A stretch of 64,000 nucleotides of DNA from contig CANMFL010000002.1 in the NCBI GenBank assembly GCA_947497185.1, positions 434,001 through 498,000 of the forward strand. The letters are read 5' to 3'. Source of the stretch: an uncultured Paracoccaceae bacterium. Its GTDB lineage: Bacteria > Pseudomonadota > Alphaproteobacteria > Rhodobacterales > Rhodobacteraceae. A program made the translations under genes and the position numbers. The notes below the pieces were generated by a model that was not told where the DNA came from, ran no database searches, and saw only the letters and a program-made list of their open reading frames with translations. Positions 56,745 to 64,000 of this stretch are shown here, in pieces. How positions within the stretch are numbered: position 1 is the first letter of the stretch; each line of letters opens with the position of its first letter.

Positions 56745-57632
56745 TCAGGTTCGAAATGTGAAAACTGTGGATAATTCTGTGGATGAAACGGGTATTGTTG
56801 TCCAATCGCGCATTCTGGCCCGAAACCACGTGCGTTGGCGTTTGGCGTATTGGCGGGATGCGACGATGGCGGATTCTTTGGCGCGTGCCAGTGACATTTC
56901 GCCGTTGAGATGGGCGATTAATTCCGGCGCACCGATCGCTTTGGACGACAGATGTGCGGGGTCCCATGTGGGCAACATCGCGGCTGCTTCATCCAATGCG
57001 CCAGCGTCTAGCATCATGCCAAAGCGCTGTGTGATACGCGGTGTGAGCCATTCTTTGGGCGCGTCCATGACCAGCGCCGTGACATCCGCCAGCGGCAAAA
57101 GCGGGGCAGGCGTGTTGTCTTGCCAGTCGGCCAAGCTGCGGCCCGTCGCCGTCAAAACCTCCCATGCCCGCTGCACCCGCACCGGATTTTGCGTGTCGAT
57201 CCGCGCGGCAGTCTCGGGGTCCAATGCGGCCAGCAGATCGCGGTAATCAATCGCATCCGCTTGGGCGCGAACAGCGGGCGGTGTGGGCGGAATATCCGCC
57301 AACCCTTGGGTGAGGGCCGTCATGTAAAGCCCTGTTCCGCCTACAATTATAGGTCGTTCGCCTTGCAGTAACGGGGCCACATCACGCAGCCAATGCCCAA
57401 CCGAATACTCCGCATCAAACGGCACATGACCGTATAGCGCATGTGGCGCGCGCGCGAGGTCTGCAGCGTCGGGTCGCGCTGTCACAATCCGCCAGCCGTC
57501 AAATACTTGTAATGCGTCGGCATTGATAATCACGCCACCTTGGGTCTCAGCGATATGCAACGCCAGCGCAGACTTGCCCGATGCCGTCGGCCCCGCGATC
57601 ACCACTGGTTTATCTTTGTGAATGGATATCAT
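56745..57632 (-). CDS. miaA: tRNA dimethylallyltransferase
   Basis: Adds the dimethylallyl group to A37 of tRNAs reading U-starting codons. 295 residues from ATG 57632 ([25 protein letters not shown]): P-loop [40 protein letters not shown], and [12 protein letters not shown]. The upstream open frame lacks a good start. Divergent from pyrH. Confidence 0.95.
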   Translation of the reverse strand: MISIHKDKPVVIAGPTASGKSALALHIAETQGGVIINADALQVFDGWRIVTARPDAADLARAPHALYGHVPFDAEYSVGHWLRDVAPLLQGERPIIVGGTGLYMTALTQGLADIPPTPPAVRAQADAIDYRDLLAALDPETAARIDTQNPVRVQRAWEVLTATGRSLADWQDNTPAPLLPLADVTALVMDAPKEWLTPRITQRFGMMLDAGALDEAAAMLPTWDPAHLSSKAIGAPELIAHLNGEMSLARAKESAIVASRQYAKRQRTWFRARMRDWTTIPVSSTELSTVFTFRT

Positions 57633-57781
57633 GTCAGTCGCATATGCCTTTCCGGGCGCGTCTGTCTTTGGCGAACAGACCCTATCAGGCCAAATCGCCC
57701 ACTTGGGCATTGTAGCCAAGCTGTTTTTGGGACATTTTGCGCAAAGTTGGAAGACACGCATCGAGAATAGGGGCACAGATC

Positions 57782-58507
57782 ATGGCGGACACCGGAAAAA
57801 CAGCTTACAAAAGGGTAATGCTGAAAATATCGGGCGAGGCCCTGATGGGCAACACGGCTTTTGGTCTGCACCCGCCAACTGTTCAGCGTATCGCCAAGGA
57901 GGTCAAGACGGTCCACGATATGGGCGTCGAAATCTGCATGGTGATCGGTGGCGGTAACATTTTCCGCGGTCTCCAAGGCTCTGCCCAAGGGATGGAACGC
58001 ACAACAGCCGACTACATGGGCATGCTTGCCACGGTGATGAACGCGCTCGCGATGCAATCCGCGCTTGAGGAACTGAACATCCACACCCGTGTGATTTCCG
58101 CGATCACCATGAACGAAGTGGCCGAACCGTACATCCGACGCCGCGCCGTGCGCCATCTTGAAAAGAAACGGGTGTGCATCTTTGCCGCCGGAACCGGCAA
58201 CCCGTATTTCACGACAGACACCGCCGCGACCCTGCGGGCCAACGAAATGAACTGCGAAGCGATTTTCAAAGGCACCAAAGTTGACGGCGTCTACGACAAA
58301 GATCCGGCGAAACACGCCGACGCAAAACGCTACGACCGTGTCAGCTATGACGAAGTGCTGCAAAAGCACTTGGGCGTGATGGATGCGTCCGCGATTGCGC
58401 TGGCGCGTGACAACCATTTGCCGATTGTTGTGTTCAGCTTGGACGAGCCGGGCGGCTTCTGCGGTATCCTTGCCGGGACCGGAACATCGACGGTTGTGCA
58501 CGACTAA
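57782..58507 (+). CDS. pyrH: UMP kinase
   Basis: Phosphorylates UMP to UDP, hexameric amino-acid-kinase fold. 241 residues from ATG 57782 ([21 protein letters not shown]). Seen: [55 protein letters not shown] and [13 protein letters not shown]. First gene of the pyrH-frr-uppS-cdsA-dxr-rseP-bamA series; rpsB and tsf, often upstream, are absent here (miaA occupies that position). Confidence 0.97.
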   Translation: MADTGKTAYKRVMLKISGEALMGNTAFGLHPPTVQRIAKEVKTVHDMGVEICMVIGGGNIFRGLQGSAQGMERTTADYMGMLATVMNALAMQSALEELNIHTRVISAITMNEVAEPYIRRRAVRHLEKKRVCIFAAGTGNPYFTTDTAATLRANEMNCEAIFKGTKVDGVYDKDPAKHADAKRYDRVSYDEVLQKHLGVMDASAIALARDNHLPIVVFSLDEPGGFCGILAGTGTSTVVHD

Positions 58508-58640
58508 CGTGCAACTTTGAGCCAGAACTTGCGTATCTGTCATAGGGTGTACAAGGTTGCATCCTATACAGGTTCCGTTTTTTAACGTATGAGCAATAAA
58601 ACCATGCGGGGCAAAAGCCCCAGAAGTAAGAGCAGAAAAC
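58508..58640. promoter_or_regulatory. pyrH-frr intergenic region
   Basis: 133 bases. Contains a GGGGC-AAAA-GCCCC hairpin (58608-58621) about 20 nt ahead of the frr ATG, without a T-run. It could affect frr translation or mRNA processing; a frr promoter may also lie here. Nothing coding. Confidence 0.4.
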
Positions 58641-59204
58641 ATGTCAGACGATTTTGAACTCGATACCGATGATCTTGGCCGCCGTATGGACGGCGCGATT
58701 GCAAACCTGCGCGTGGAACTGTCTTCGCTGCGCACCGGCCGTGCGTCCGGCTCTATGCTGGAACCCGTGATGGTTGACGCCTACGGCTCTATGACACCGA
58801 TTAACCAAGTGGGTACGGTGAACGTGCCAGAACCACGGATGGTCACGATCAACGTGTGGGACAAAGGTCTTGTTGGTAAAGTCGAAAAAGCGATCCGCGA
58901 AAGCGGCTTGGGCATCAACCCACAGCTGAACGGCACAATCATCATGCTGCCGATCCCTGAACTGAACGAAGAACGCCGCCGCGAGTTGGGCAAAGTTGCT
59001 GGCAACTACGCCGAAGGTGCGCGTGTGTCCGTGCGGAACCTGCGTCGCGACGGTATGGACCAGATCAAAAAAGCCAAGAACGACGGCATGTCCGAAGATG
59101 ACCAGAAATTCTGGGAACAAACGGTGCAGGAATTGACCGACAAATACATTAAGTTGGTCGACGAAACCGTGGAAACTAAACAAGAAGAGATCATGCAGGT
59201 TTAA
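58641..59204 (+). CDS. frr: Ribosome recycling factor
   Basis: Splits post-termination ribosomes together with EF-G. 187 residues, typical. Family signatures: [25 protein letters not shown] segment near the N-terminus, [23 protein letters not shown] and [22 protein letters not shown]. Followed by uppS after 50 nt. Confidence 0.97.
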   Translation: MSDDFELDTDDLGRRMDGAIANLRVELSSLRTGRASGSMLEPVMVDAYGSMTPINQVGTVNVPEPRMVTINVWDKGLVGKVEKAIRESGLGINPQLNGTIIMLPIPELNEERRRELGKVAGNYAEGARVSVRNLRRDGMDQIKKAKNDGMSEDDQKFWEQTVQELTDKYIKLVDETVETKQEEIMQV

Positions 59205-59254
59205 GATCGACCCGTCTGATCCCACCCGAGCATTCACTGGAAGGAGGCCACAAG

Positions 59255-59983
59255 ATGGCCAAAGACCTCACCCCCGATCATGTTGGCCCTGGCCACGTTG
59301 CAATCATCATGGATGGCAACGGCCGTTGGGCGCAGCAACGTAACCGTCCGCGGCTATTCGGCCACCATGCGGGTGCGAAGCGGGTGCGTGAAATTGTGAA
59401 TGCTTGTCCCGATATCGGCGTGAAATATCTGACGATTTTTGCGTTTTCGACCGAGAATTGGAAGCGGACACAGACCGAAGTTTCCGGCCTGATGCGGCTT
59501 TTCCGGCGCTACATTGAACGCGAAGCGCGTGATTTGCTGGCTGAAGGTGTGCGTGTTCGTTTCATCGGTGATCGCATGAAGCTAGATGCGAAACTGGTCA
59601 CGCTGATGGACAATCTCGAACTGCTGACCTCGCACAACGACCGTGTGCATCTGACCATCGCGCTAAACTACGGTGGTCGCGACGAGGTCACACGCGCTGC
59701 GAAAAAGATGGCATTCGAGATAGAGCAGGGCCGTTTGACCCATAAAGACGTCGATGCGGAAACGCTGGCGAAATTCTTGGATACACAGTTTTTACCTGAT
59801 CCTGACCTTGTGATCCGCACCAGCGGTGAAGCGCGGATTTCCAACTTCCTTCTGTGGCAATCTGCCTACGCCGAATACGAATTTATCGATACGTTGTGGC
59901 CTGATTTCAGCGCCGAAGAATTTGGCAAAGTTGTCGGCAACTTTGGCAATCGCGAACGTCGTTACGGCGCGGTTTCTGCCTAA
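59255..59983 (+). CDS. uppS: Undecaprenyl diphosphate synthase
   Basis: Cis-prenyltransferase that makes the C55 lipid carrier for peptidoglycan and O-antigen. 242 residues. AIIMDGNGRWAQQRNRPRLFGH (catalytic Asp), FAFSTENWKR, LNYGGRDEV and RTSGEARISNFLLWQSAYAEYEFIDTLWPDF are invariant family motifs. GGAAGGAGG ribosome-binding site. Confidence 0.97.
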   Translation: MAKDLTPDHVGPGHVAIIMDGNGRWAQQRNRPRLFGHHAGAKRVREIVNACPDIGVKYLTIFAFSTENWKRTQTEVSGLMRLFRRYIEREARDLLAEGVRVRFIGDRMKLDAKLVTLMDNLELLTSHNDRVHLTIALNYGGRDEVTRAAKKMAFEIEQGRLTHKDVDAETLAKFLDTQFLPDPDLVIRTSGEARISNFLLWQSAYAEYEFIDTLWPDFSAEEFGKVVGNFGNRERRYGAVSA

Positions 59984-59984
59984 T

Positions 59985-60791
59985 ATGTCCGAGAAACCAA
60001 CCGTCCTACCCGCCAAATGGGATGATCTGACCGTTCGGATCACCTCTGCTGTTGTGATGACTGTCGTTGGTGCCATTGGCGTCATTTTGGGCGGTCATTG
60101 GTTCCAGATGATGGTGGTCTTTGTGACCGCCGTGATGGTCTGGGAATTGTGGATGATGATCCGCCCTGAATCAGCCACCTCTGGCATGTTGTTGGCCGCC
60201 TTGCTTGCGTCTGTGATGTCAGGGCAGTTGCACGACGAGACACTGTTCGCGATTGTGCTATTCTTGGTGGTGCCGTCGATTGGGGCATTTTATCTCAAGA
60301 AAGAACGCCTGACATTCTTTTGTTTTGCCTTGGGAATTCAGCTTGCGGGCTGGGGGCTAGTCCATTTTCGCGCGGACTACGGATTCACTTGGATTTTGTG
60401 GCTGATGCTCGTCGTGATCGCCACAGACGTGTGCGGCTACTTTGCGGGTAAGACATTCGGCGGGCCAAAATTCTGGCCATCGATCAGCCCGAAAAAAACA
60501 TGGAGCGGCACATCCGCAGGCTGGCTCGGTGCGGGCGTCGTCGGCTTTATCTTTACCATGTTCACCAACGCTGGCTGGTCCATCGTCTGGATTTCGATGG
60601 TTCTGAGTTTCGCGAGCCAAATGGGCGATATAGCTGAAAGCGCGCTGAAACGCCGGATGCGGGTCAAGGACAGTTCAACATTAATCCCCGGTCACGGCGG
60701 CTTGTTTGACCGCTTTGATGCGTTGCTCGGGGCGGCATTGTTCATGCTGCTGGTGGCCTATGTGTTCAATGTCCCTGGAGTAGCCTTTTGA
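59985..60791 (+). CDS. cdsA: Phosphatidate cytidylyltransferase
   Basis: Makes CDP-diacylglycerol from CTP and phosphatidate in the inner membrane. 268 residues from ATG 59985, 1 nt after the uppS stop. Several helices and the CDP-DAG synthase signature near the C-terminus: SALKRRMRVKDSSTLIPGHGGLFDRFDALLGA (in parts KRRMRVKDSS and PGHGGLFDRFD). Overlaps dxr by 4 nt. Confidence 0.95.
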   Translation: MSEKPTVLPAKWDDLTVRITSAVVMTVVGAIGVILGGHWFQMMVVFVTAVMVWELWMMIRPESATSGMLLAALLASVMSGQLHDETLFAIVLFLVVPSIGAFYLKKERLTFFCFALGIQLAGWGLVHFRADYGFTWILWLMLVVIATDVCGYFAGKTFGGPKFWPSISPKKTWSGTSAGWLGAGVVGFIFTMFTNAGWSIVWISMVLSFASQMGDIAESALKRRMRVKDSSTLIPGHGGLFDRFDALLGAALFMLLVAYVFNVPGVAF

Positions 60792-61957
60792 AAACTGTCA
60801 GCGTTTTTGGGGCGACAGGATCTATCGGCCAAAACACCATTGATTTGATTAAGAACGATCCGCAGTCCTTTGATGTTGTTGCATTAACGGGCGGTCGTAA
60901 TTTCGTGCAGCTCGCCAAAGACGCGATTGATTTGCGGGCCGATGTGGCCGTGATCGACGATGTGTCGTGCTACGACGACCTCAAGAATTTGCTCGCAGGA
61001 TCAGGGGTCGAGGCCGCGTGTGGATCGGATGCGATAGTCGAGGCGGCGAAACGACCCTGCGATTGGGTCATGTCCGCGATTGTGGGTGCTGCTGGTCTCG
61101 CACCGGGATGGGCCGCGCTGGAACTGGGCACGACACTGGCGCTCGCGAACAAGGAATCCTTGGTCACGGCTGGCCCGATCTTGTTGGCGCAGGCCGCGCT
61201 ACATAACGCCACGATCCTGCCCGTCGACAGCGAACATTCCGCTGTTTTTCAAGCACTTGTCGGCGAAGACATCGCGACCGTCGAGCGCATCATCATCACC
61301 GCATCGGGCGGCGCGTTCCGCGATTGGCCGCTCTCCGATCTGCCCAAAGCATCGCTCGCGCAGGCGTCATCCCATCCGAATTGGGACATGGGCCAGCGCA
61401 TCACTATCGACAGCGCATCTATGTTTAACAAAGCGATGGAGCTGATTGAAACCAAAGAGTTTTTCGGCGTTCGTCCCGACCAGATCGAGACGATTATCCA
61501 CCCCGAAAGCCTGATTCACGCGCTGGTCGGATTTAACGACGGTGCCTTAATGGCTCATGTCGGCCCGCATGATATGCGGCACGCGATTGGCTTTGCGTTA
61601 AATTGGCCAGAGCGTAAAAAGCTACCCGTAGAACGGCTCGACCTCGCGAAAATCGGCGCGCTGAACTTCAAAGCACCAGAGGCGGCCCGCTATCCCGCCT
61701 TGAAAATCGCACGCGATGTGATGGACGAGGGCGGCTTGATGGGCGCGGCCTTTACTGCGGCGAAAGAACACGCGCTTGACGGGTTCATTGCGGGTGACAT
61801 TGGGTTCATGGATATGGCACCTGTGGTCGCAGAAACGTTGAACACTATGACGTCTCGTGATGGGCTGAAAAATGTCAAAATGACATTGGATACCGTCAAC
61901 GAGACAGACACGCTTGCCCGAATCCGCGCGGGTGAAGCCATCAAAACACTGAGGTAA
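60788..61957 (+). CDS. dxr: 1-deoxy-D-xylulose 5-phosphate reductoisomerase
   Basis: NADPH-dependent second step of the MEP isoprenoid pathway; supplies precursors for UppS. 389 residues. TTG start in a 4-nt TTGA overlap with cdsA. NADPH-binding VFGATGSIGQNTIDLI, LANKESLVTAG, LPVDSEHSAVFQ, ITASGGAFRDW, and NWDMGQRITIDSASMFNKAMELIE with the substrate/metal residues. Confidence 0.97.
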   Translation: MKTVSVFGATGSIGQNTIDLIKNDPQSFDVVALTGGRNFVQLAKDAIDLRADVAVIDDVSCYDDLKNLLAGSGVEAACGSDAIVEAAKRPCDWVMSAIVGAAGLAPGWAALELGTTLALANKESLVTAGPILLAQAALHNATILPVDSEHSAVFQALVGEDIATVERIIITASGGAFRDWPLSDLPKASLAQASSHPNWDMGQRITIDSASMFNKAMELIETKEFFGVRPDQIETIIHPESLIHALVGFNDGALMAHVGPHDMRHAIGFALNWPERKKLPVERLDLAKIGALNFKAPEAARYPALKIARDVMDEGGLMGAAFTAAKEHALDGFIAGDIGFMDMAPVVAETLNTMTSRDGLKNVKMTLDTVNETDTLARIRAGEAIKTLR

Positions 61958-61961
61958 TCTT

Positions 61962-63296
61962 TTGGACCTGACGCAAATTTTGCCTGCCCTTGGCGGTACG
62001 GCTTGGACAATGATTTTCTTTGTGATTGCCCTGTCGGTAATTGTCGCGATCCATGAATATGGCCATTATATCGTGGGCCGCTGGTCTGGTATTCATGCCG
62101 AAGTGTTCAGCCTCGGCTTTGGTCCGGTGGTCTATGCGTGGACTGATAAACACGGCACAGTCTGGCAGATCGCGGCATTGCCGTTTGGCGGATATGTTAA
62201 GTTTTTGGGTGATGCCAACGCAGCCAGTGTGGGCTCTGACGGCAGCGTTTCTGACGCCGACATGCGCCGCACGATGACAGGCGCGCCCTTGTGGGCAAGG
62301 GCCGCGACCGTTGCTGCGGGTCCGATTTTCAACTTCATTCTCGCGATTGCGATCTTTGCGGGCTACCTGATGTGGCAGGGCACCGACCGCACGCCGTTAA
62401 CCTATGGATCAGCGCCAGATCTGCCCGCGATTTACCAATCAGAGCTGCAACGCGGCGATGAAATTATGGCTATCGGTGGCATTCCGATGAACGACGATGA
62501 CCTGTCAACGGGCACCACCGACGACATTCCTGTGTCACCGACTGTCGACTATGACATCGTCCGCGATGGCGTTGCGATGACCGTCACTGGCCCGTTCCCG
62601 ATTTTGCCGTTGGTCAGTGGTGTCGCCCCGCGCTCTGCCGCTGATGATGCTGGCATTCGCATCGGTGACTTTATCATGGCCGCGGACGGCGAGCCGATCG
62701 TCGCCTTCCGCGATATCGTGGCGGCCAAAGATGCAGCAGGCGAAAATCCGCTGGAATTGACGGTTTTGCGCAATGGCGAAACCCTGACATTGTCGATGGC
62801 GGCACGGCGCGTTGACTTGCCTTTGCCGAGTGGTGGCTTTGAGCAGCGTTATTTGATTGGGATTAACGGCGGCTTGTTCTTCGAAGCAGAGCGCGATTCC
62901 GTTGGCCTGTGGACTGCGCTTAAGGCCGGCACCCAGCAGTTGTGGAACCGGATCACCGTGTCATTGTCCGGTTTGTGGCAGCTTCTGATTGGCGGCATTT
63001 CCAGTTGTAACCTGTCTGGCCCCGTCGCAATCGCCCAAACATCAGGGTCATTGGCGCAGCAAGGGGCAGGGAGCTTTGTTCTGTTTATCGGCATCTTGTC
63101 AGCCGCTGTGGGCCTATTGAACCTGATGCCAATTCCGGTTTTGGACGGTGGGCACCTTGTTTTTCATGCCTACGAAGCCGTGACACGTCGCAAACCATCC
63201 GAATTCGCATTGCGCGTTTTGATGTCGATGGGCGTGGCGATCATCGGGTCGTTGATGGTGTTCGCATTGCTGAACGATCTATTCCTTTGCCCCTGA
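61962..63296 (+). CDS. rseP: Site-2 zinc metalloprotease RseP
   Basis: Intramembrane protease of the M50 family (RseP/MmpA type) that cleaves anti-sigma factors or signal-peptide remnants. 444 residues, TTG start 4 nt after dxr. HExxH is H31-E-Y-G-H35 in the first helix, one or two PDZ domains at about 130-285 (VAPRSAADDAGIRIGDFIMAADG), and the C-terminal LDG motif NLMPIPVLDGGHL (third metal ligand Asp). Standard order before bamA. Confidence 0.95.
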   Translation: MDLTQILPALGGTAWTMIFFVIALSVIVAIHEYGHYIVGRWSGIHAEVFSLGFGPVVYAWTDKHGTVWQIAALPFGGYVKFLGDANAASVGSDGSVSDADMRRTMTGAPLWARAATVAAGPIFNFILAIAIFAGYLMWQGTDRTPLTYGSAPDLPAIYQSELQRGDEIMAIGGIPMNDDDLSTGTTDDIPVSPTVDYDIVRDGVAMTVTGPFPILPLVSGVAPRSAADDAGIRIGDFIMAADGEPIVAFRDIVAAKDAAGENPLELTVLRNGETLTLSMAARRVDLPLPSGGFEQRYLIGINGGLFFEAERDSVGLWTALKAGTQQLWNRITVSLSGLWQLLIGGISSCNLSGPVAIAQTSGSLAQQGAGSFVLFIGILSAAVGLLNLMPIPVLDGGHLVFHAYEAVTRRKPSEFALRVLMSMGVAIIGSLMVFALLNDLFLCP

Positions 63297-63368
63297 GCGG
63301 TCACACGGCTGCCCAGATATCGCCTTAATTCAACGTTAGTCATCTGTCAGCTATTCAAGGAGTGACAC

Positions 63369-63494
63369 ATGCAAACGATTGCCCAAGGCTACAAAAGCGT
63401 CTCCCTACTGGTTGAACTCAACTGGGACCGGATTTTGACGACTGCGACTGTGATTGGTTCACTTTACGCCGGCGCATACATCATGCTCGCCTAA
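63369..63494 (+). CDS. 41-residue small protein between rseP and bamA
   Basis: ATG 63369 to TAA 63494: begins MQTIAQGYKSVSLLVELNWD and ends RILTTATVIGSLYAGAYIMLA. Amphipathic or polar N-terminus followed by one hydrophobic helix. AAGGAG lies 6-7 nt ahead of the ATG. It may be an inner-membrane accessory protein. Similar short ORFs at this position in relatives would settle it. Function unknown. Confidence 0.72.
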   Translation: MQTIAQGYKSVSLLVELNWDRILTTATVIGSLYAGAYIMLA

Positions 63495-63526
63495 ACAAGA
63501 CCGCAAAATGATGTGGTTTATTAATG

Positions 63527-63548
63527 AACGCGCCCCTAGGGGTGCGTT
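63527..63548 (+). terminator. Hairpin between the small protein gene and bamA
   Basis: AACGCGCCCC, TA, GGGGTGCGTT, then TTG. Ten-bp stem with one G-T pair, very short loop. It may attenuate rather than end transcription into bamA. Confidence 0.55.
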
Positions 63549-63620
63549 TTGTGGTTTTGACAACCATGCGCGAACAGGATACCCATCTGGACAATAAACA
63601 TAGCCAGAGCGGACAGTCGA

Positions 63621-64000
63621 ATGAACCTGAAAACGGGGTATGCCTTAGGGCGGAGCACTTCATTATTGCGCACAGTTGCAGTTGTGAGTTTTGTAGGGGC
63701 TGTCAGCGGTGTAGCTGGTCCTACTCAGGCGCAGAATTTTGCATTTAACGACGTAGCGATCAACGGGAACCAGCGGGTTGCCGATGGCACGATCCTGACT
63801 TTCGCAGGAATTGCACGCGGTGAACAAGTCACGGCAGGGTCGGTGAACGACGCCAGCCAGCGCATTCGCGAATCTGGTTTGTTTTCCGAGGTAAATGTCC
63901 GGACGCAAGGCAACACGCTTGTCATTGATGTGGTCGAATTTCCAACCGTGAACCGCGTCAACATCGAAGGCAACTCGCAAGTCCGCGATGCGCAACTGTT
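63621..64000 (+). CDS. bamA: Outer membrane assembly factor BamA (3'-truncated by window edge)
   Basis: First 126 codons. ATG 63621 gives MNLKTGYALGRSTSLLRTVA and a signal peptide ending near GPTQAQ; then the first POTRA domain: FAFNDVAINGNQRVADGTILTFAGI in parts, ASQRIRESGLFSEVNVRTQGNTLVIDVVE and NRVNIEGNSQVRDAQL at the edge. Central insertase of the BAM complex for outer-membrane barrels such as LptD. The gene runs past base 64000. Confidence 0.93.
   Translation, partial: MNLKTGYALGRSTSLLRTVAVVSFVGAVSGVAGPTQAQNFAFNDVAINGNQRVADGTILTFAGIARGEQVTAGSVNDASQRIRESGLFSEVNVRTQGNTLVIDVVEFPTVNRVNIEGNSQVRDAQL

Noticed and set aside
57629..58735. 368-codon minus-strand frame opposite pyrH and frr start
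   Set aside because: Covers two confirmed genes antisense; no motif.

Overview
The window is an ordinary stretch of chromosome from an alphaproteobacterium of the Rhodobacteraceae (Roseobacter group). The evidence is the overall gene repertoire, LexA boxes of the GAAC-N7-GAAC type in front of recA, a VPLPA-CTERM-like surface protein, Hint_2 and DUF4167 proteins, and the order lptF-lptG-lptD-surA-pdxA-ksgA. I cannot name the genus. I see no tRNA, rRNA, CRISPR array, prophage or insertion sequence, and no gene-free gap longer than 300 bases.

Layout. Positions 1-2600: end of prfA, prmC and a DUF4167 gene. 2655-10105 (minus): outer-membrane biogenesis operon lptF-lptG-lptD-surA-pdxA-ksgA, divergent from pepA-holC (10242-12159). 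12205-14820 (minus): one-carbon cluster with a PF13769 protein, a MetF-type reductase, a pterin-binding methyltransferase and a small conserved protein. 15055-16970: ppx and rlmE. 16967-20974: glycerol use (glpR, glpD, glpK). 20998-25942: a sulfotransferase, recA, alaS and a DUF1330 gene. 26037-30322 (minus): typA, an SMR transporter, a YitT protein and icd. 30429-33090 (minus): two tandem lipoprotein paralogues, one frameshifted, and a VPLPA-CTERM-like protein. 33231-40687 (minus): a tightly coupled beta-oxidation operon. 40885-46058 (plus): a haem-copper oxidase operon with a fused subunit I-III. 46114-51171 (minus): small membrane proteins, a hybrid histidine kinase, MgtC and a PRC-barrel protein. 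51328-54482: an FAD/NAD(P)-binding protein and a Hint protein. 54562-57632: ssb, a lytic transglycosylase, an AraC regulator and miaA. 57782-64000: the canonical run pyrH-frr-uppS-cdsA-dxr-rseP, a 41-residue small protein, and the start of bamA.

The most unusual points are these. (1) The oxidase subunit II has lost most CuA ligands, while the fused subunit I also lacks the canonical ubiquinol-site residues, so its electron entry is unexplained. (2) One lipoprotein copy is frameshifted inside its signal peptide at a perfect 28-bp palindrome that looks like a quasipalindrome template-switch product. (3) A two-part palindromic repeat sits directly after stop codons at 12160 and 25946, with a half copy at 16190. 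(4) Three membrane proteins of 23, 24 and 41 residues have good ribosome-binding sites and are easily missed. No wholly new multi-gene system is evident; most of the window is housekeeping.
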